DNA of 64,000 bases from Elephas maximus indicus (taxonomy: Eukaryota > Chordata > Mammalia > Proboscidea > Elephantidae): the NCBI RefSeq assembly GCF_024166365.1, contig NC_064846.1, forward strand, positions 24,759,866-24,823,865. The letters are read 5' to 3'. The position numbers and the translations under genes are program-made. Shown piece after piece: positions 44,905-56,104 of the stretch. Within the stretch, counting starts at the first letter, position 1, and every line of letters starts with the position of its first letter. Under the pieces are notes generated by a model. It did not search any database and was not told where the DNA came from. It saw nothing but the letters and a program-made list of their open reading frames with translations.

Positions 44905-45098
44905 TAACCCCACCGTAGCCGTGGAGTTGATTCCAACTCATAGCAACTCCATAGGACAGTGTAGAACTGCCGCATAGGGTTTCCAAACCTGTAAATCTTT
45001 ACAGAAGCAGACTGCCACATCTTTCCCCCACGGAGTGGATGGTGGATTCAAACTGCTGACCTTTCGGTTAGCAGCTGAGCACTTAACCACTGCGCCAG
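44905..45098 (-). mobile_element. AfroSINE, long subtype, reverse orientation
   Basis: CACCGTAGCCGTGGAGTTGA (tail complement), GACTGCCACATCTTTCCCCC and GCACTTAACCACTGCGCCAG (head complement). Confidence 0.88.
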
Positions 45099-45577
45099 TT
45101 TCCACTACTCCCAACCAATTTTTTCCTGTGTAGTCTGGAAAGCAGTGAAAGCACATAAAACTTACCCAGAAGGCCAGATGCAACATGTCCACCCAGGATG
45201 GAAATATGACAAGGTAGCTCATTTGAAAAACTGCCTCTGGCAGCTTGTGTAAGAGGACTTTTAATTTGATTATAAAAACCAAACTATAACAGTTGTGCTT
45301 TTAATTAGAATATGGAATTCACTTAAGGTTGACTGAAGGCTTTTGGGGAAGGACGTTCAGATATATTCAGGCTATATTTAATGATGTTTAAAAAAAAGTG
45401 TTTTACGAGTCCAGGCCTGTTTGGACTTTAAGACAAAACCATCCTCAACTTCTATGATCACCAACATCATTAGCATGCTCCTCAAATATGACATTAGCAT
45501 TGAGTATGAAGCTTTCCCGTTGATAAACATTTCCTACACATCGTCTCATTTGAGTCCCACAACAATCCAGTGAGGCC

Positions 45578-45922
45578 AGTTGTTGCTAGCTGCTGTGGAG
45601 TCAGCCCCTGACTCATGGCAACTCCATGCACAACAGAATGAAAAGCTGCCCGGTCCTGTGTCATCCCCGTGATCTGTTGTGGATCAGACCCTTAGGATTC
45701 ATAGGGTTTTCGTTGGCTGACTTTCAGAAGTAGATCACCAGGCCTTTCTTGCTAGTCCATCTTAGTCTGGAAGCTCCCCTGAAACCTTTTCAGCATCATA
45801 GCAAGAAGAAAGCTTCCACCGACAGATGAGTAGTGGCTGCACATGAGGTGCGTTGGCCCGGAAATGAACCCGGTTCTCCAGCATTGTAAGGCGAAAATTC
45901 TATCACTGAACCACCTGCCTCT
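45578..45922 (-). mobile_element. tRNA-Gly-headed RTE-type SINE
   Basis: Read on the minus strand, 45919-45849 closely follows a nuclear tRNA-Gly (GCC type): GGTGGTTCAGTGATAGAATT (box A region), TCGCC, and box B CGGGTTCATTTCCGGGCC with the acceptor end CAACGCA. Next comes a block shared with the 5' leader of the RTE at 2400 (GTTTCAGGGGAGCTTCCAGA, ATCTACTTCTGAAAG, CAGCCAACG). It ends with the RTE 3' tail (GAGTCAGGGGCTGACTCCAC, AGCAGCTAGCAACAAC). It is therefore tRNA promoter plus RTE 5' plus RTE 3', mobilised by RTE in trans. Confidence 0.8.
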
Positions 45923-45999
45923 GTGAGGGCGGCAGGGCAGGGATTATTGGGTGGACTATATTGTTTAAAGTAGAAAAAACTGGGACGCAGTGACAACAA

Positions 46000-47085
46000 G
46001 AAACTTACACCAGATTGCACATTGCAGTGGGAGATCCAGGTCTAGAGCCTAGATATTCTGTCCCTAGTTTCAATACTCTTCATGTTGTATATACTCCACA
46101 AGCTATTGCTTGGTGCTTTCGGCAGCCACTGGAGGCTGGCCTGAATGGATCGTGGCTCCGACCCATGTGTCGCGTCAGATACTCCAATATCCAATTTCAC
46201 ACCGTTAGTCAGCAGTCACTGAATGGAAGTTCAGGATGTCATGAGAATCTAACATTGATCTCTCAATTAAAAAGCAAAACTCCCCTGGGAACCAAACTTA
46301 GAGATAATTGGTTTTCTTGTTTGAATTATATCTACTGGTCCCTGCTTGCGAAGTTTGTAGGAGTGTCTAAAAGATAGATGGATTAGCAAGAATATGCTCT
46401 TTCTGAACACAAAGCAGGTCACTGCAGGAGCTAAAAATGCTTTGGCCACAACCACCTAAAAATTAAAAGTGCCTTTAGGTGAACTACTAGTTCTCCCTTT
46501 TTGAAGACCTGTGGGTTCAAGCATAGCTAGAGAGAAAAGTATAATTGTGTAGGTATAAATGGAAAGATTGGAAAGGTTCTTAAGATCCTGCTGGGTCTTT
46601 TTAAAGAACTTATAATAACGTGCCTGTCATGCCTTGGCTGGGTCTACTCTTGGACAAATAACCCAGTAGTGGTAACAGCAAACCAGCTACTTGCCTTAGC
46701 AACTCCCATTAGCCTCTGCCAAGTTTGCTGGACTCTACATTTCTAGACAGAACAAGAAGACAAGACTCTGAGGAAGCAAAGTGAACATCTCTACCACGGG
46801 CTTGTCAAGGTCATCTAGGGATGGCTTAAGTTACCACACTCAAGTAGAGGGTAAAAGACGAGGTAATTATCTCAAAAATCACTATCCACGCCTATTTTTA
46901 CCACCTTCTTTCTCTTTTAAAGGATGACTTTATCATGAAGATAATGCATCCACTTCTGTATTTTCCCCATCCTATGCCCTTTAACCTCCTCTAAGACCCT
47001 CCTTGCTCCATTTCCTTCTTTTTGGATTTAGCCTCTTTGCCTAGAAATTTGGTCAAATTTAACCTTTACTAAAAAGCAAAAACAA
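46000..47085. other. no gene or clear repeat recognised
   Basis: The 120-codon ORF at 46015-46377 + has no domain, signal or membrane pattern that I recognise and lacks close flanking gene signals. Not called. Confidence 0.4.
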
Positions 47086-47089
47086 CAAT

Positions 47090-47740
47090 AAAAGTATCTT
47101 CCCTCAGTCCACTCTTCTAACTCTAGTTCTTTGGCTCTCTCTCCCCTCCTTTACTTCATCAACAATCTTCTTGAAATAATAACCTACATTTTTTGGTGTG
47201 TTTTTACTTTTCATCTCCCCATCTCATTGCAATCTAGAGTCTTGCCTCAGCACCCCAATACCTATGGAACCTTCTTAACTACCAATTCTGATAACCCGTT
47301 CCCTCCCTTGGATTCTGTAACCTCACTCTCTTTGGTTTCTCCCAAGTTTCCACTTTTTTTTTTTAATTCCTTTTCTGGGTTCTTCTTTCTCTAACAATGT
47401 GGGTGCTCCTGACTGTTTTGTCCTCAGCTTCCTACTTATTTTGCTCAATGCTCATTCTGAAATCAATGGCCAGCATGGTCCTCAGGCCTCTGAACCTTTG
47501 TACAGGTTATTTCCTCTGTCTAGAATGCCTTCACTCTCTTCCTCTCCTAAGAAATTACTACTTTCGCTGGACACCAGCACAACTCTGAAACAAAGGTTAC
47601 TTCATCCTGTCCTCCAAACTCCTTCTTCCTAGAGCAAGTTTTTTGTTACTTCATCAGGGAAATCTACCTCAATTTCTTACATTTGTTGTTTAGCTGAGAC
47701 TCTGGGAATTTCCATATGGTTCCTATTATCCAGTTACCTG
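47090..47740 (+). mobile_element. L2 LINE fragment
   Basis: AACCTTTGTACAGGTTATTTCC, TCTGTCTAGAATGCCTTCAC and AGGTTACTTCATCCTGTCC match the L2 'tttgcacatgctgttccctctgcctggaatgc' region. The first 350 bp fit less well. Confidence 0.55.
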
Positions 47741-47828
47741 ACAACAACTCCTAATTCATAATGTAATTTGGATCTTGAAAATTCACATTTGCATCAACAC
47801 GCATAAGATTTAAGTTTTTATCTCCAGG

Positions 47829-47925
47829 CAGGGGCGGATTAACCGGTAAGCAAGGTATGCACAGGCTTAATTATGTTTACTTACTAATCTGTAGTGCACA
47901 ATTTCACAAGTTTCACCACATCTTT
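47829..47925 (+). mobile_element. half copy of a fold-back MITE
   Basis: CAGGGGCGGATTAACCGGTA, GCACAGGCTTAATTATG and TTACTTACTAATCTGTAGTG match the left arm of 54464-54629. The right arm is absent or lost. Confidence 0.75.
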
Positions 47926-48479
47926 GATTACAAAATTGAGGGATTGAGTCAAATGATACTTTCAAAGTCCTTTCCAGCTTTAACATCACATGATTTGATA
48001 ATCAGTGGAAGGAAGTGGGAGAGAACTAACATTTTCATCTAGTTCTTCATTATAACTTTTTTCTTTCGCTTATATTCCCAACTTTTTGCTCCTCTTTGCT
48101 TCCACTGTTTTCACTTGGCAAAACCCCCAAGCATGATTGAAATCCACTATCTGCCTACTCTACCCTGGCAGCTAAATATTGACAGAGAAGGTAACACAAG
48201 GAAGCAGTCTGGTTTCACTTTCTTAAATTCATGATCTCAAAGATCAAATTGCCACTCAATATTGCCTGGAAATCATATTATTTGTTCTGGTAGGATAGCC
48301 TTCTCACTTCCATATATAACTATTTTACAGTTATTTCTTTGCCCTCAAACTTCCCAAATGCTCTCCCTTACCCTCACTCTTACTTGACTAATTTTTTTTC
48401 ATAAGCCATTGAGAAAACAGAAACCATTAGAAGCGAATATCCTTATCTTTCTAAGACTAAATGTTGCGACTTAACTACA

Positions 48480-50000
48480 GCTGAGTCTTTTTTCTTTGGC
48501 CTTCATCCTGTTAAAAAGATAAAGTGTTCCTGCCCTTATCAAAGCTTAGCCCCTCCACTTGTGCCCTGAATCCCATCCCCGCTAACTTCTTAAAAGATTT
48601 CCTTTCCAAAATTAGCTCCTCACTTACTTATACATCATCACTACCCCCTCTATCCTGGATCATTTTCACCAGCACACAAAAGGGAAGGCCAGTGCTCATC
48701 CTTCTGTAGTTAACAGACAATTTCTCTGCTCCTCCTCAGTCTCCACCACTCCACAGAAGCTCTTATCCATGTTACCATCCATATAAGAGACGATTCTCAG
48801 TCTTTTTCTTCACTTCACAACAGCATTTAACACAATCAACAATTCTCTTGAAACATGGCTGTTGTTATTCTATTTCCTCTTGAATTTTCTCCTACTTTGC
48901 TGACTCCTTTTCAATCTCCTGTTCTGGCTTCTCCTCTGCCAGAACTCAGTGAAAGAGGGTCTTAGAGCTCAATGAAGGGCATTCTACTATTTCCATAATT
49001 TCTCTGTAGGTTATTTTATCCACTATCATGGCTTTGAATATTATCTATATTCTGATGATTCCTAAATTTATATCCCAGTCCAGCTGTCTCCTCTGAGCTA
49101 CAGGCTTCTAAATCCAGCAGTCTGCTTGACCTCTCCACTCAGAATTTTCACAGACATCTCAAACTTAATACCTCCAAATGGAATTTTTATGTTTCCCCCA
49201 AACTTTCCCTCGACCTACTCTTTGCCATCTCAGGAAGTGGCCTTAGTTACTCAAACCAAAAACCCAGGAGTCATCTTTGATAGTTCACTTTTCCTCACTC
49301 CTCACATCTAATATGTTAGCAAGTCCTCGCATTTCTACCTCCAAAATATATTTTGAATCTCTCTTCTTCTCTCCATCTTTTTTGCAACTACAGGTGTACT
49401 GTCATCCCTCACCTGGTCTGCTGCAATAGTCTCAATTATCTCATTCAGTCTATGAGATCCCCCCTTTAATCCATTTATTACACAGCCACAAAAGTGAGTT
49501 TATACTGCAAATTTTATCACATTGCTGCTAGCATGGCCTATAAAGACTGGAGTAATCTGATTCCTTTCTAATTTTCCTACTTATTCTCTCTCCCATATAC
49601 TGATCTTCTTTTGGTTTTTCTAATACTAAATCTTTCATTCCTGAAGGCCTGGTCCTTCTGCCTATAAGGCTCTTCCCCTTCCTTACCACCAACTCTTGTA
49701 TGACTATATCCTTCTCATTTTTCAAGTTAGACTTTCCTTGACCACTCCAACAAAATAACCCCCCAAACATACATACATACATACATGTGCACACACACAT
49801 GCACACGCAGAACAGAGCATATTTCCTATTTTTGGTCTCTTTCCTTGTTTTCAGTCTTTCTCCCCCACTAGAATGCTAACTCCATAAGATGTACAGAGTA
49901 TTCCTGACTTGTTAAAAATTATTGACTTTTTCACTGCTTTATTCTAAGCACCTATCAAAGCATTTGACACATAATAGGCACTGGGTTAATATTTGTTGAA
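48480..50000 (+). mobile_element. L2 LINE, long fragment including ORF2 end
   Basis: L2 wording runs in order: CAGCATTTAACACAATCAAC, TTCTCCTACTTTGCTGACTC, ATGGCTTTGAATATTATCTA, GATGATTCCTAAATTTATAT, CATCTCAAACTTAATACCTC, CCAGGAGTCATCTTTGATAG and CTTACCACCAACTCTTGTA, to the 3' end AATATTTGTTGAATGGATGA near 49990. It is one of the longest L2 remnants in the window. Confidence 0.8.
49768..49808. repeat. (CATA)n and (CA)n microsatellite
   Basis: CATACATACATACATACATG is followed by GCACACACACATGCACACGC. Confidence 0.9.
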
Positions 50001-50004
50001 TGGA

Positions 50005-50192
50005 TGAATTAATGTATTAAGTGCCTAATATGGACCAGGAATTATTCAAAGCAGTTATTGAAAGAATTAATATGCCATTCTACAGGTAGAGGAACTGTCA
50101 AAGAAGTGATGTAACGTATTCAAGGTCACACAGCTAGTAAATGGCAGAACTGGGGTATGAATTCAGGTATGTCTCTTTTCGGTATATCATAC
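50005..50192 (-). mobile_element. MIR SINE
   Basis: AAGTGCCTAATATGGACCAG, AAGGTCACACAGCTAGTAAA and TGGCAGAACTGGGGTATG are antisense MIR. Confidence 0.75.
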
Positions 50193-50759
50193 CATCTCCT
50201 CACCATTACTACCTCAGCCTCATTCCACTATGCCTTCTCTACTAATGTTTAGAGAGCTTGCTATCAAATAAGTTTTAAAGATTAGACATCCTTTAATATG
50301 ATGATGTTGAATGCAATACACAGTGAAATGCAAGACATGTAATTTAAATGTTATGAAATTTCTGAAGCATGAAACAGATTCGATCATAGACCTTATGTAA
50401 TTTACACATACGGGATTTGGAGTTATCATTGCTAATGATAACACCACCAACAGCAGTAGAAACAACCTGAGTAAGATCTCCAAGGATGGAGCATTTCCCT
50501 CCAATTTTTAAAAATAAATATTAATGTGTCATAGCCACAGTTTCAAGAACCTATGCATTGCATATATGATGGGACAATTGAAGTCATGGATTAACTCTCC
50601 TAATAGCCCCTGGGGGACTGTGGTCAAATTTATTAAGATTAAGAATCCTGAACTTCCCAGAAAGAATTCAACTATGTAAATGCTGCTTGATATGTATGAT
50701 GCCTCTAAGCAGTTTTTTTTTTCTTTAAAAATAGCATTTGATCAATGGTCATTATTCAT

Positions 50760-50774
50760 ATTTTAATTTTTTAG
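50760..50774 (+). promoter_or_regulatory. candidate splice acceptor before OR pseudogene
   Basis: ATTTTAATTTTTTAG, a T-rich tract ending in AG 9 bp before the ATG, is in the position usual for the OR coding exon. It suggests the gene retained its native structure and is not a processed copy. Confidence 0.45.
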
Positions 50775-50783
50775 ATCCAAATT

Positions 50784-51714
50784 ATGCCTAGCACTGAAGA
50801 AGAAAATATGACCCAAATTTTGGAATTTATCCTTTTGGGTTTTGGGAATCTTCATGGCCTTCAGTTTTTTCTTTTTGGGATATTTCTGACCACCTATGTG
50901 ATGACTCTCATGAGCAACGTTGTGATACTAACTGTGGTGTTAGCTGATCACTCACTTCACACGCCCATGTATTTCTTTCTTGGTCACTTCTCCTTCCTAG
51001 AGGTTGGCTACACAACTACCATCGAGCCCATGATGCTAAGGACACTGCTCTCGGCTCACGAGCCTGTTTCCTTCTTCGCCTGTGCTTGTCAGTTTTATTT
51101 TTTTGCTGCCCTGGTGGCTACAGAATGTTTCTTCCTAGCTGTAATGTCTTATGATCACTACATAGCCATCTGTAACCCATTGCATTACACGAGCATCATG
51201 GACCGCTGGGGTTGCTTACAGCTAGCTGATGCCTCTTGGATGGATGGATTTCTGGCATCTGTCCCTTCTCATGGTCCTCATTTTTCAGTTAACATTCTGT
51301 GCTACCAATGAGATTGACCACTTCTCTTGTGATTTGAAGCCCATCATGAAGCTGGCCTGCGCTGATACACAAGCAGCTAAGATGACATCTTTTATATGCA
51401 CCTTTTTATTTGCCTTTGGTCCCTTCCTCCTGACCTTGGCTTCTTATACTCAGATCATCTCCACCATTCTGAGGATTCCTTCTACCACGGGGAAAAAACG
51501 AGCCTTTTCCACGTGTTCCTCTCACCTGACAGTGGTCAGTCTATATTATGGTACCCTAGGCATTGTCTATGGTTTCCCATCAGGGCCTCAGTATGAAGAC
51601 TTATTGAAGTCACTTTCCCTTCTATATACAGTGCTTACCCCTGTCCTCAACCCTATCATTTACACTCTAAGGAACAAGGATGTGAAGGTAGCTCTGAGAA
51701 AATTGTTGCAATAA
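50784..51714 (+). pseudogene. olfactory receptor with one frameshift (OR6/11-like)
   Basis: Two open frames (50784-51311 and 51229-51714) together cover a complete class II odorant receptor of about 309 codons, plus one extra base. The frame changes within CCCTTCTC at 51263-51270, where loop 2 begins. The rest lacks stops. Visible landmarks: Asn8 in NMT (glycosylation), LHTPMYFFLGH (58-68), MSYDHYIAIC (121-130), then in the second frame FCATNEIDHFSCD, RAFSTCSSH and PVLNPIIYTLRNKDV near the C-terminus. Beyond the frameshift, two residues are unusual: GN of helix 1 is SN (44-45), and the Arg of DRY, needed for G-protein coupling, is His (125). As read, translation stops at TGA 51309-51311 after 175 residues. 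It is called a pseudogene. A sequencing or assembly error at the frameshift is possible. Loop 2 (NEIDHFSCD) suggests the OR6/11 group. Confidence 0.9.
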
Positions 51715-51899
51715 GGAATGTAGAAACTGTCAACAAAAGACAGTTTGAATTTCCTAGTGGCTCTCAGTACTTTCTGAAAACCCCAGCAGACTGCAAATCT
51801 TTGTGTAGGGTCAAGAATTGTTACTGTGAGATTGATGAATTTCTCTTTGTTCTGCCAACTTTCCCTGCATTAACGAACAGGAAGTGTGCTAAGGGTAAT

Positions 51900-52125
51900 A
51901 GCTTTTGTTTGCTGAACATTTTTCTAGGTGTTAAGCTCTTTGCATACATTATTTTGCTAAATCCTCACAGCAACATCATGATGTTGTTACTGTTATTTCC
52001 CCCATTTTACATATAAGGCAAAGGAGGCTCAGAGGTTAATTCGCTTACTCATCTAGCTAGAAAGTAGTGAAACCAGAAGGTGAATTTGAACCTAAGGTTT
52101 GTCTTGCACCAAACTAACAATTATT
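51900..52125 (-). mobile_element. MIR SINE
   Basis: CATTTTTCTAGGTGTTAAGC, AAATCCTCACAGCAACATC and TTAATTCGCTTACTCATCTAG are antisense MIR. Confidence 0.7.
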
Positions 52126-52386
52126 CCATCAACTAAACGGAGCTCAGACACTTGGAGGACCCAAAAGGTTGTCTTACACCGTGGAAGACATTTCTGAAGA
52201 TGGCTTTTCTTAGGGGAACATGGGTTAGATGTGAGGTGAGAGGAAGGAGAAAAATAATATAAAGCCTTGATAAAAATGTATGAGGTGACATATGAAATAT
52301 GTTCTGGGATTAAAAGTTATTTTACTTTTTTAATTCAGGATTGTTTGTTAAAAAAACAAAAAGATTAAAAGCCACCTAAGTACTCA

Positions 52387-52598
52387 CTGGAGTCCCTGGG
52401 TGGTTCAAATGGTTAAACGCTTGACTACTAGCCTAAAGGTTGGCAGTTCTTATCCACCTAGAGGCACCTTGGAAAACAGGCCTCTCGATCTGCTTCTGAA
52501 AGATCACAGCCTTGAAAACCCTATAGAGTGCAGTTCTATTCTGCACACTTGGGGTCATCATGAGTTGGAATCAACTTGACAGCAACGAACAACAACAA
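52387..52598 (+). mobile_element. AfroSINE, third subtype
   Basis: GGAGTCCCTGGGTGGTTCAA, then GGTTAAACGCTTGACTACTA, the linker GAGGCACCTTGGAAAACAGG, GATCTGCTTCTGAAAGATC and an RTE-like tail CAGCAACGAACAACAACAA. It shares its middle with the tRNA-Gly/RTE SINE at 45578. Confidence 0.88.
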
Positions 52599-52609
52599 GT
52601 ATTCATCAG

Positions 52610-52990
52610 TAGGGGACTGGTTCAATAAATTAAAACACATCCACACAATGGAATACAAAAATTAAAGAATGAAGCAACTCTAAATGTGCTGATATGGAAA
52701 GATCAGCATGAAATATTGTTAAGTGCTAAAAAGCAAGGTGCAGTATAGTGTGTACAGTATGGCACTGTTTGTATAAAAAATATAAAATAATAATATTTTT
52801 ACTTAATTGATGGTAGATGCATAAACTATTCTAGAATCATACACATGAACTTGGTGATATCAGCTGCCTCTGGGTAGAAAAACTAAATGGAGGGGAGATG
52901 TACCTTTTGATGTGTGGATCGTGTAAATAAATTACCTATTGAAAAGTCATCAACATTTAACAAATCATTGTAAATTATACAAAAGTTAGT
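52610..52990 (+). mobile_element. L1 LINE 3' end (old)
   Basis: AGGGGACTGGTTCAATAAAT, CACACAATGGAATACAAAAA, GATATGGAAAGATCAGCATG and GCTGCCTCTGGGTAGAAAAA are sense L1 3' end. Confidence 0.75.
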
Positions 52991-53103
52991 ATGGTTAAAC
53001 AGCCCAATTTCATATACCAACATGGAGGCTTCTTTTCTCTGACAGGCAAGTTATAATCTCTTTGAAGGCAAAGACCTTATCACTTAGTACTTCTGTATTC
53101 TGT

Positions 53104-53222
53104 TGTTGTTAGGTGCTGTCCAGTAAGTTCAGACTCATAGAAACCCTATGTACAACAGAGAAAAATACCTCCCAGTCCTGCGCCATCCCTACAGACTTTG
53201 CTATGTTTGAGCCCATTCTTTG
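53104..53222 (-). mobile_element. RTE or RTE-SINE 3' end
   Basis: TTGTTGTTAGGTGCTGTCCA, CAACAGAGAAAAATACCTCC and CCAGTCCTGCGCCATCCCTA are antisense of the RTE 3' end. The copy is too short to tell LINE from SINE. Confidence 0.7.
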
Positions 53223-53224
53223 TA

Positions 53225-54020
53225 TGTATTCTTCTACAGTGCCCTAAATGCCCCAAAAAATGTTCCTAGCATAGGCGTTTTACTTAACACTTGTTACTCT
53301 CATCCAAGCAAGGGGAACCCAATATCCACTGAGCATAATGATTCCCAACAACTAGGTGTATTCCCATTTCTAGAACAGAAAACCCAAGCGAGAAAATTAT
53401 GAGCCAAATTTCTGATGTTCTTCTTAGCTCATCTTGGCAATACAGCCAAAAAGGCTAGCTAGGAGCTAGGCATGAAGTTAAAAGGGCTTCTTAGGCTCTT
53501 CCTTATGCAGTCACCAGAGTGAGCTTCCTATAATATAGATATGTCCACATTCCTCCTGCCTTGGGGCAAAAATGACAGTAGAATTTATGGCCAAGTGTGG
53601 AGAATCTTGAGCATTTCCTCTTAGGGACAAGGAGTAGCGTTGCCTTGAGCCCTTAGAAAGTCAGCCTAAACCACTCATTCATTCATATATTTAACACATT
53701 TGTTAAATATGAATTTAATATATAAATATGTTTTTAAATATAAGCACCTACTATGTGCATAGCACAAAAGACGAAGTTCATGTGAATTTACCTTGCAAAG
53801 TTTCCAGTCTCGCCACTGGGTCACCCACACAGTACCAGACATAGAGTCTGAACCTGGTAAATGTTTGCTGAACTAAACCAAGCCAAAGAAAGGAGGGTGG
53901 CCTGACCTCCTGGGAATGGGACTGGCCTCTGCTGAGGACTTTATCAATTTCTAATACCCACATTTCTAATCCTAGAGTTTTAGGTTTTGAAGATGTATGC
54001 AGTTTAGAATGCACCGGGGG
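53225..54020. other. no gene or clear repeat recognised
   Basis: TTTAAATATA-rich sequence at 53680-53750 and unremarkable intergenic DNA elsewhere. Confidence 0.4.
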
Positions 54021-54026
54021 GAAAAG

Positions 54027-54171
54027 AACGAACAAATCTATCTTGGAAGGAGTTCAGCCAGAATGCTCTTTAGAAGCAGGAATGGCAAGGCTTCCTTTGT
54101 CTTGTGCACTTTGGACATGTAATCAGGAGGGACCAGTCCCTAGAGAAGGACACCATGCTTGGTAGAGGGTC
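54027..54171 (+). mobile_element. internal RTE fragment lacking the 3' end
   Basis: CTATCTTGGAAGGAGTTCAG, CCAGAATGCTCTTTAGAAGC and GGACATGTAATCAGGAGGGA match RTE before its terminus, but the last about 150 bp are missing. This is unusual for a LINE insertion and implies a later deletion. Confidence 0.75.
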
Positions 54172-54463
54172 ATATTTAACAGTCTTTGCATCCTCCACAA
54201 CACCAGCTGCCATCTGTGAATGAGGAGGCAGCATGTCCATGGAGAGCAGCAATTAGACCTAATTGTGTTTCTTCTTTTTAATATTTGAGACAGGGCACCA
54301 CTGAGATCAGGTAAGGAGCTCTATTAAAGGCAAGCTGTTTGCTGCATATCACTTAATTCAAAGTACTTAAGGAGGCTGATTGCATGCCATGCTCTCCAAG
54401 GAAAACGAAAAATCAAAATGGTGGTTTGTGTAGGTTTAGGGAGTTTATTCTTAAACCAGAATA

Positions 54464-54629
54464 CAGGGGTGGATTAACCAGTAAGCAAGTTATGCACAGG
54501 CTTACTTGTGCTCACTTACTAATCTGTAGCGCACAATTTTACATGTGTTTCTGAAGTCGTGCACTACAGATTAGTAAGTGGGCACAAGTAAGCCCATGTG
54601 TACATTTCTTATTGGGTAATCTGTCCCTG
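54464..54629. mobile_element. 166-bp fold-back MITE (hAT-like ends)
   Basis: Two arms of about 75 bp are inverted copies. The left arm holds CAGGGGTGGATTAACCAGTA and TTACTAATCTGTAGCGCAC. The right arm holds GTGCACTACAGATTAGTAAG, GGCACAAGTAAGCCCATGTG and ATTGGGTAATCTGTCCCTG. The unit CAGGGRYGGATTA at each outer end resembles hAT-type terminal repeats. A half copy lies at 47829. No coding capacity. Confidence 0.82.
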
Positions 54630-54889
54630 CATAATGCAAATAAGAAATCCTTGAAGAAAAAAAGTTAAATTAGGGCAGAGGGGCAATGCTGTGAGAAAGG
54701 TAGATAATTTTGCACAGGTAACAGTTCAGCTTGGCGTACAATAAGCCAGAAAAAAAAATTTTGGGGGGGGACCTGGATAAAAGTGAGAAATTCAGGCAAA
54801 TATTAAGGTTTATGTGTAAAAAGTCCACGTGCCTAACTGCATTTTTTGCTATCAGGATGAATTTCAGTACAGAACACTGCTTTAAAATT

Positions 54890-55440
54890 GAGCTCACACC
54901 TCCTTTGCCACAAAACCAGAAGAACTAGTTGGTGCCCAGCTACCACTATTGAGAGTTTTGATCAAAGATTCTATAGAAGAATCTTGATCAAAAGGGGGAA
55001 AAACGTGGAACAAATTTTCAAATTCTCATGGCATTCAGAGCCATTGAGGCTGGATGAACCCCTGAAACTGTTGCCCTGAGATAATCTTTAAATTTTAAAC
55101 CTTAAATCAAATATACCCCCCCAAAGTCTTCTTTAAATCAAATCAAACAATAGTTTAGCTTAATTGGTAAAGAATGTCTGCCTTGAGCATTGTGCTCTTT
55201 TAAAGAACTATCTATATGGGATCAAATTGACAATAGCAACTTGAAAGACTACATAGGGGACAGCGAGTTTATGTTAATGGTGGAGGAACAACTCAGAAAA
55301 GGAGAGTGAGAATGGTTGCACAAATTGAAGAACATAATCAAAGCCACTGAATTGTACATGTAGACATTGTTGAATTGGTATATGTTCTGCTGTATATATT
55401 TTCAATGACAACAATAAAAATAAAATTATTTTTTAAAAAA
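54890..55440 (+). mobile_element. L1 3' UTR, sense orientation
   Basis: GGTGCCCAGCTACCACTATT, GGATGAACCCCTGAAACTG and TAAACAGTC-type blocks match, in reverse, the 3' UTR of the L1 at 23957-25125. The 3' end is GTATATGTTCTGCTGTATAT then AATAAAAATAAAATT. The middle (about 55090-55250) is diverged. Confidence 0.7.
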
Positions 55441-55454
55441 ATTGGGCTCACCAC

Positions 55455-55645
55455 TCAGACACACTAGTTTGTGAGTCCTGACATTGTGACCTTAGGCAAG
55501 TCACATAGATTCCCTGATTAAAGCATTCATGTATCTAACTTATATCACAAGATTGTTGTGAAGTTTAAAAGAAATAATGCATGTAAAACTGTTGGCACAT
55601 AGAAGCTACGCAATGCATGTTAATTGTTATTTTGTTATTATCATC
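55455..55645 (+). mobile_element. MIR SINE
   Basis: GTGACCTTAGGCAAGTCACA, AGATTCCCTGATTAAAGC and GTTGTGAAGTTTAAAAGAA are sense MIR. Confidence 0.75.
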
Positions 55646-56104
55646 ATCTCCATCCTCAACACTGGATGTCATTGAGCCCTTTCCTTCCTTGATATGGTAA
55701 AGAAGTATGGACTAGAGAGGCATCTGAACAACTGCAAGGGGGTCTGACAGTTGGAAACAGAGGCAAAGCTCTGAGGCTTCTCAGTTATGCCAGGGCCTTA
55801 GTTGGCTATCGTCTTTGACAAGCAACACAGAAGCTAGGCACCAAGGTATTTCATATGTTAGTTGGCTGAGCAGCCTTGTGGAAACTTCAGACCCTATTGT
55901 CTACCACTTGGCTTTCAATGGCAGCCCGAGTAGTGAGACCAGACTGGATCCACCTTATTCTTTCTGCAAGAACATTATTTCCTTCTCTCTTCACTTAATT
56001 ACAATGTTTCCCTTGCTAAAAATCCTTCTGAAAGCAAGTGATGTCAGGGAAAATGAAGGAGGTACCCAATAGTAGTATAAGGAAGCTTAAGGGGGAATGG
56101 ACCC

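Noticed and set aside
45849-45919. possible functional tRNA-Gly gene
   Set aside because: The acceptor stem does not pair fully at its 5' end, and the sequence continues into SINE/RTE sequence, so it is the head of a SINE.
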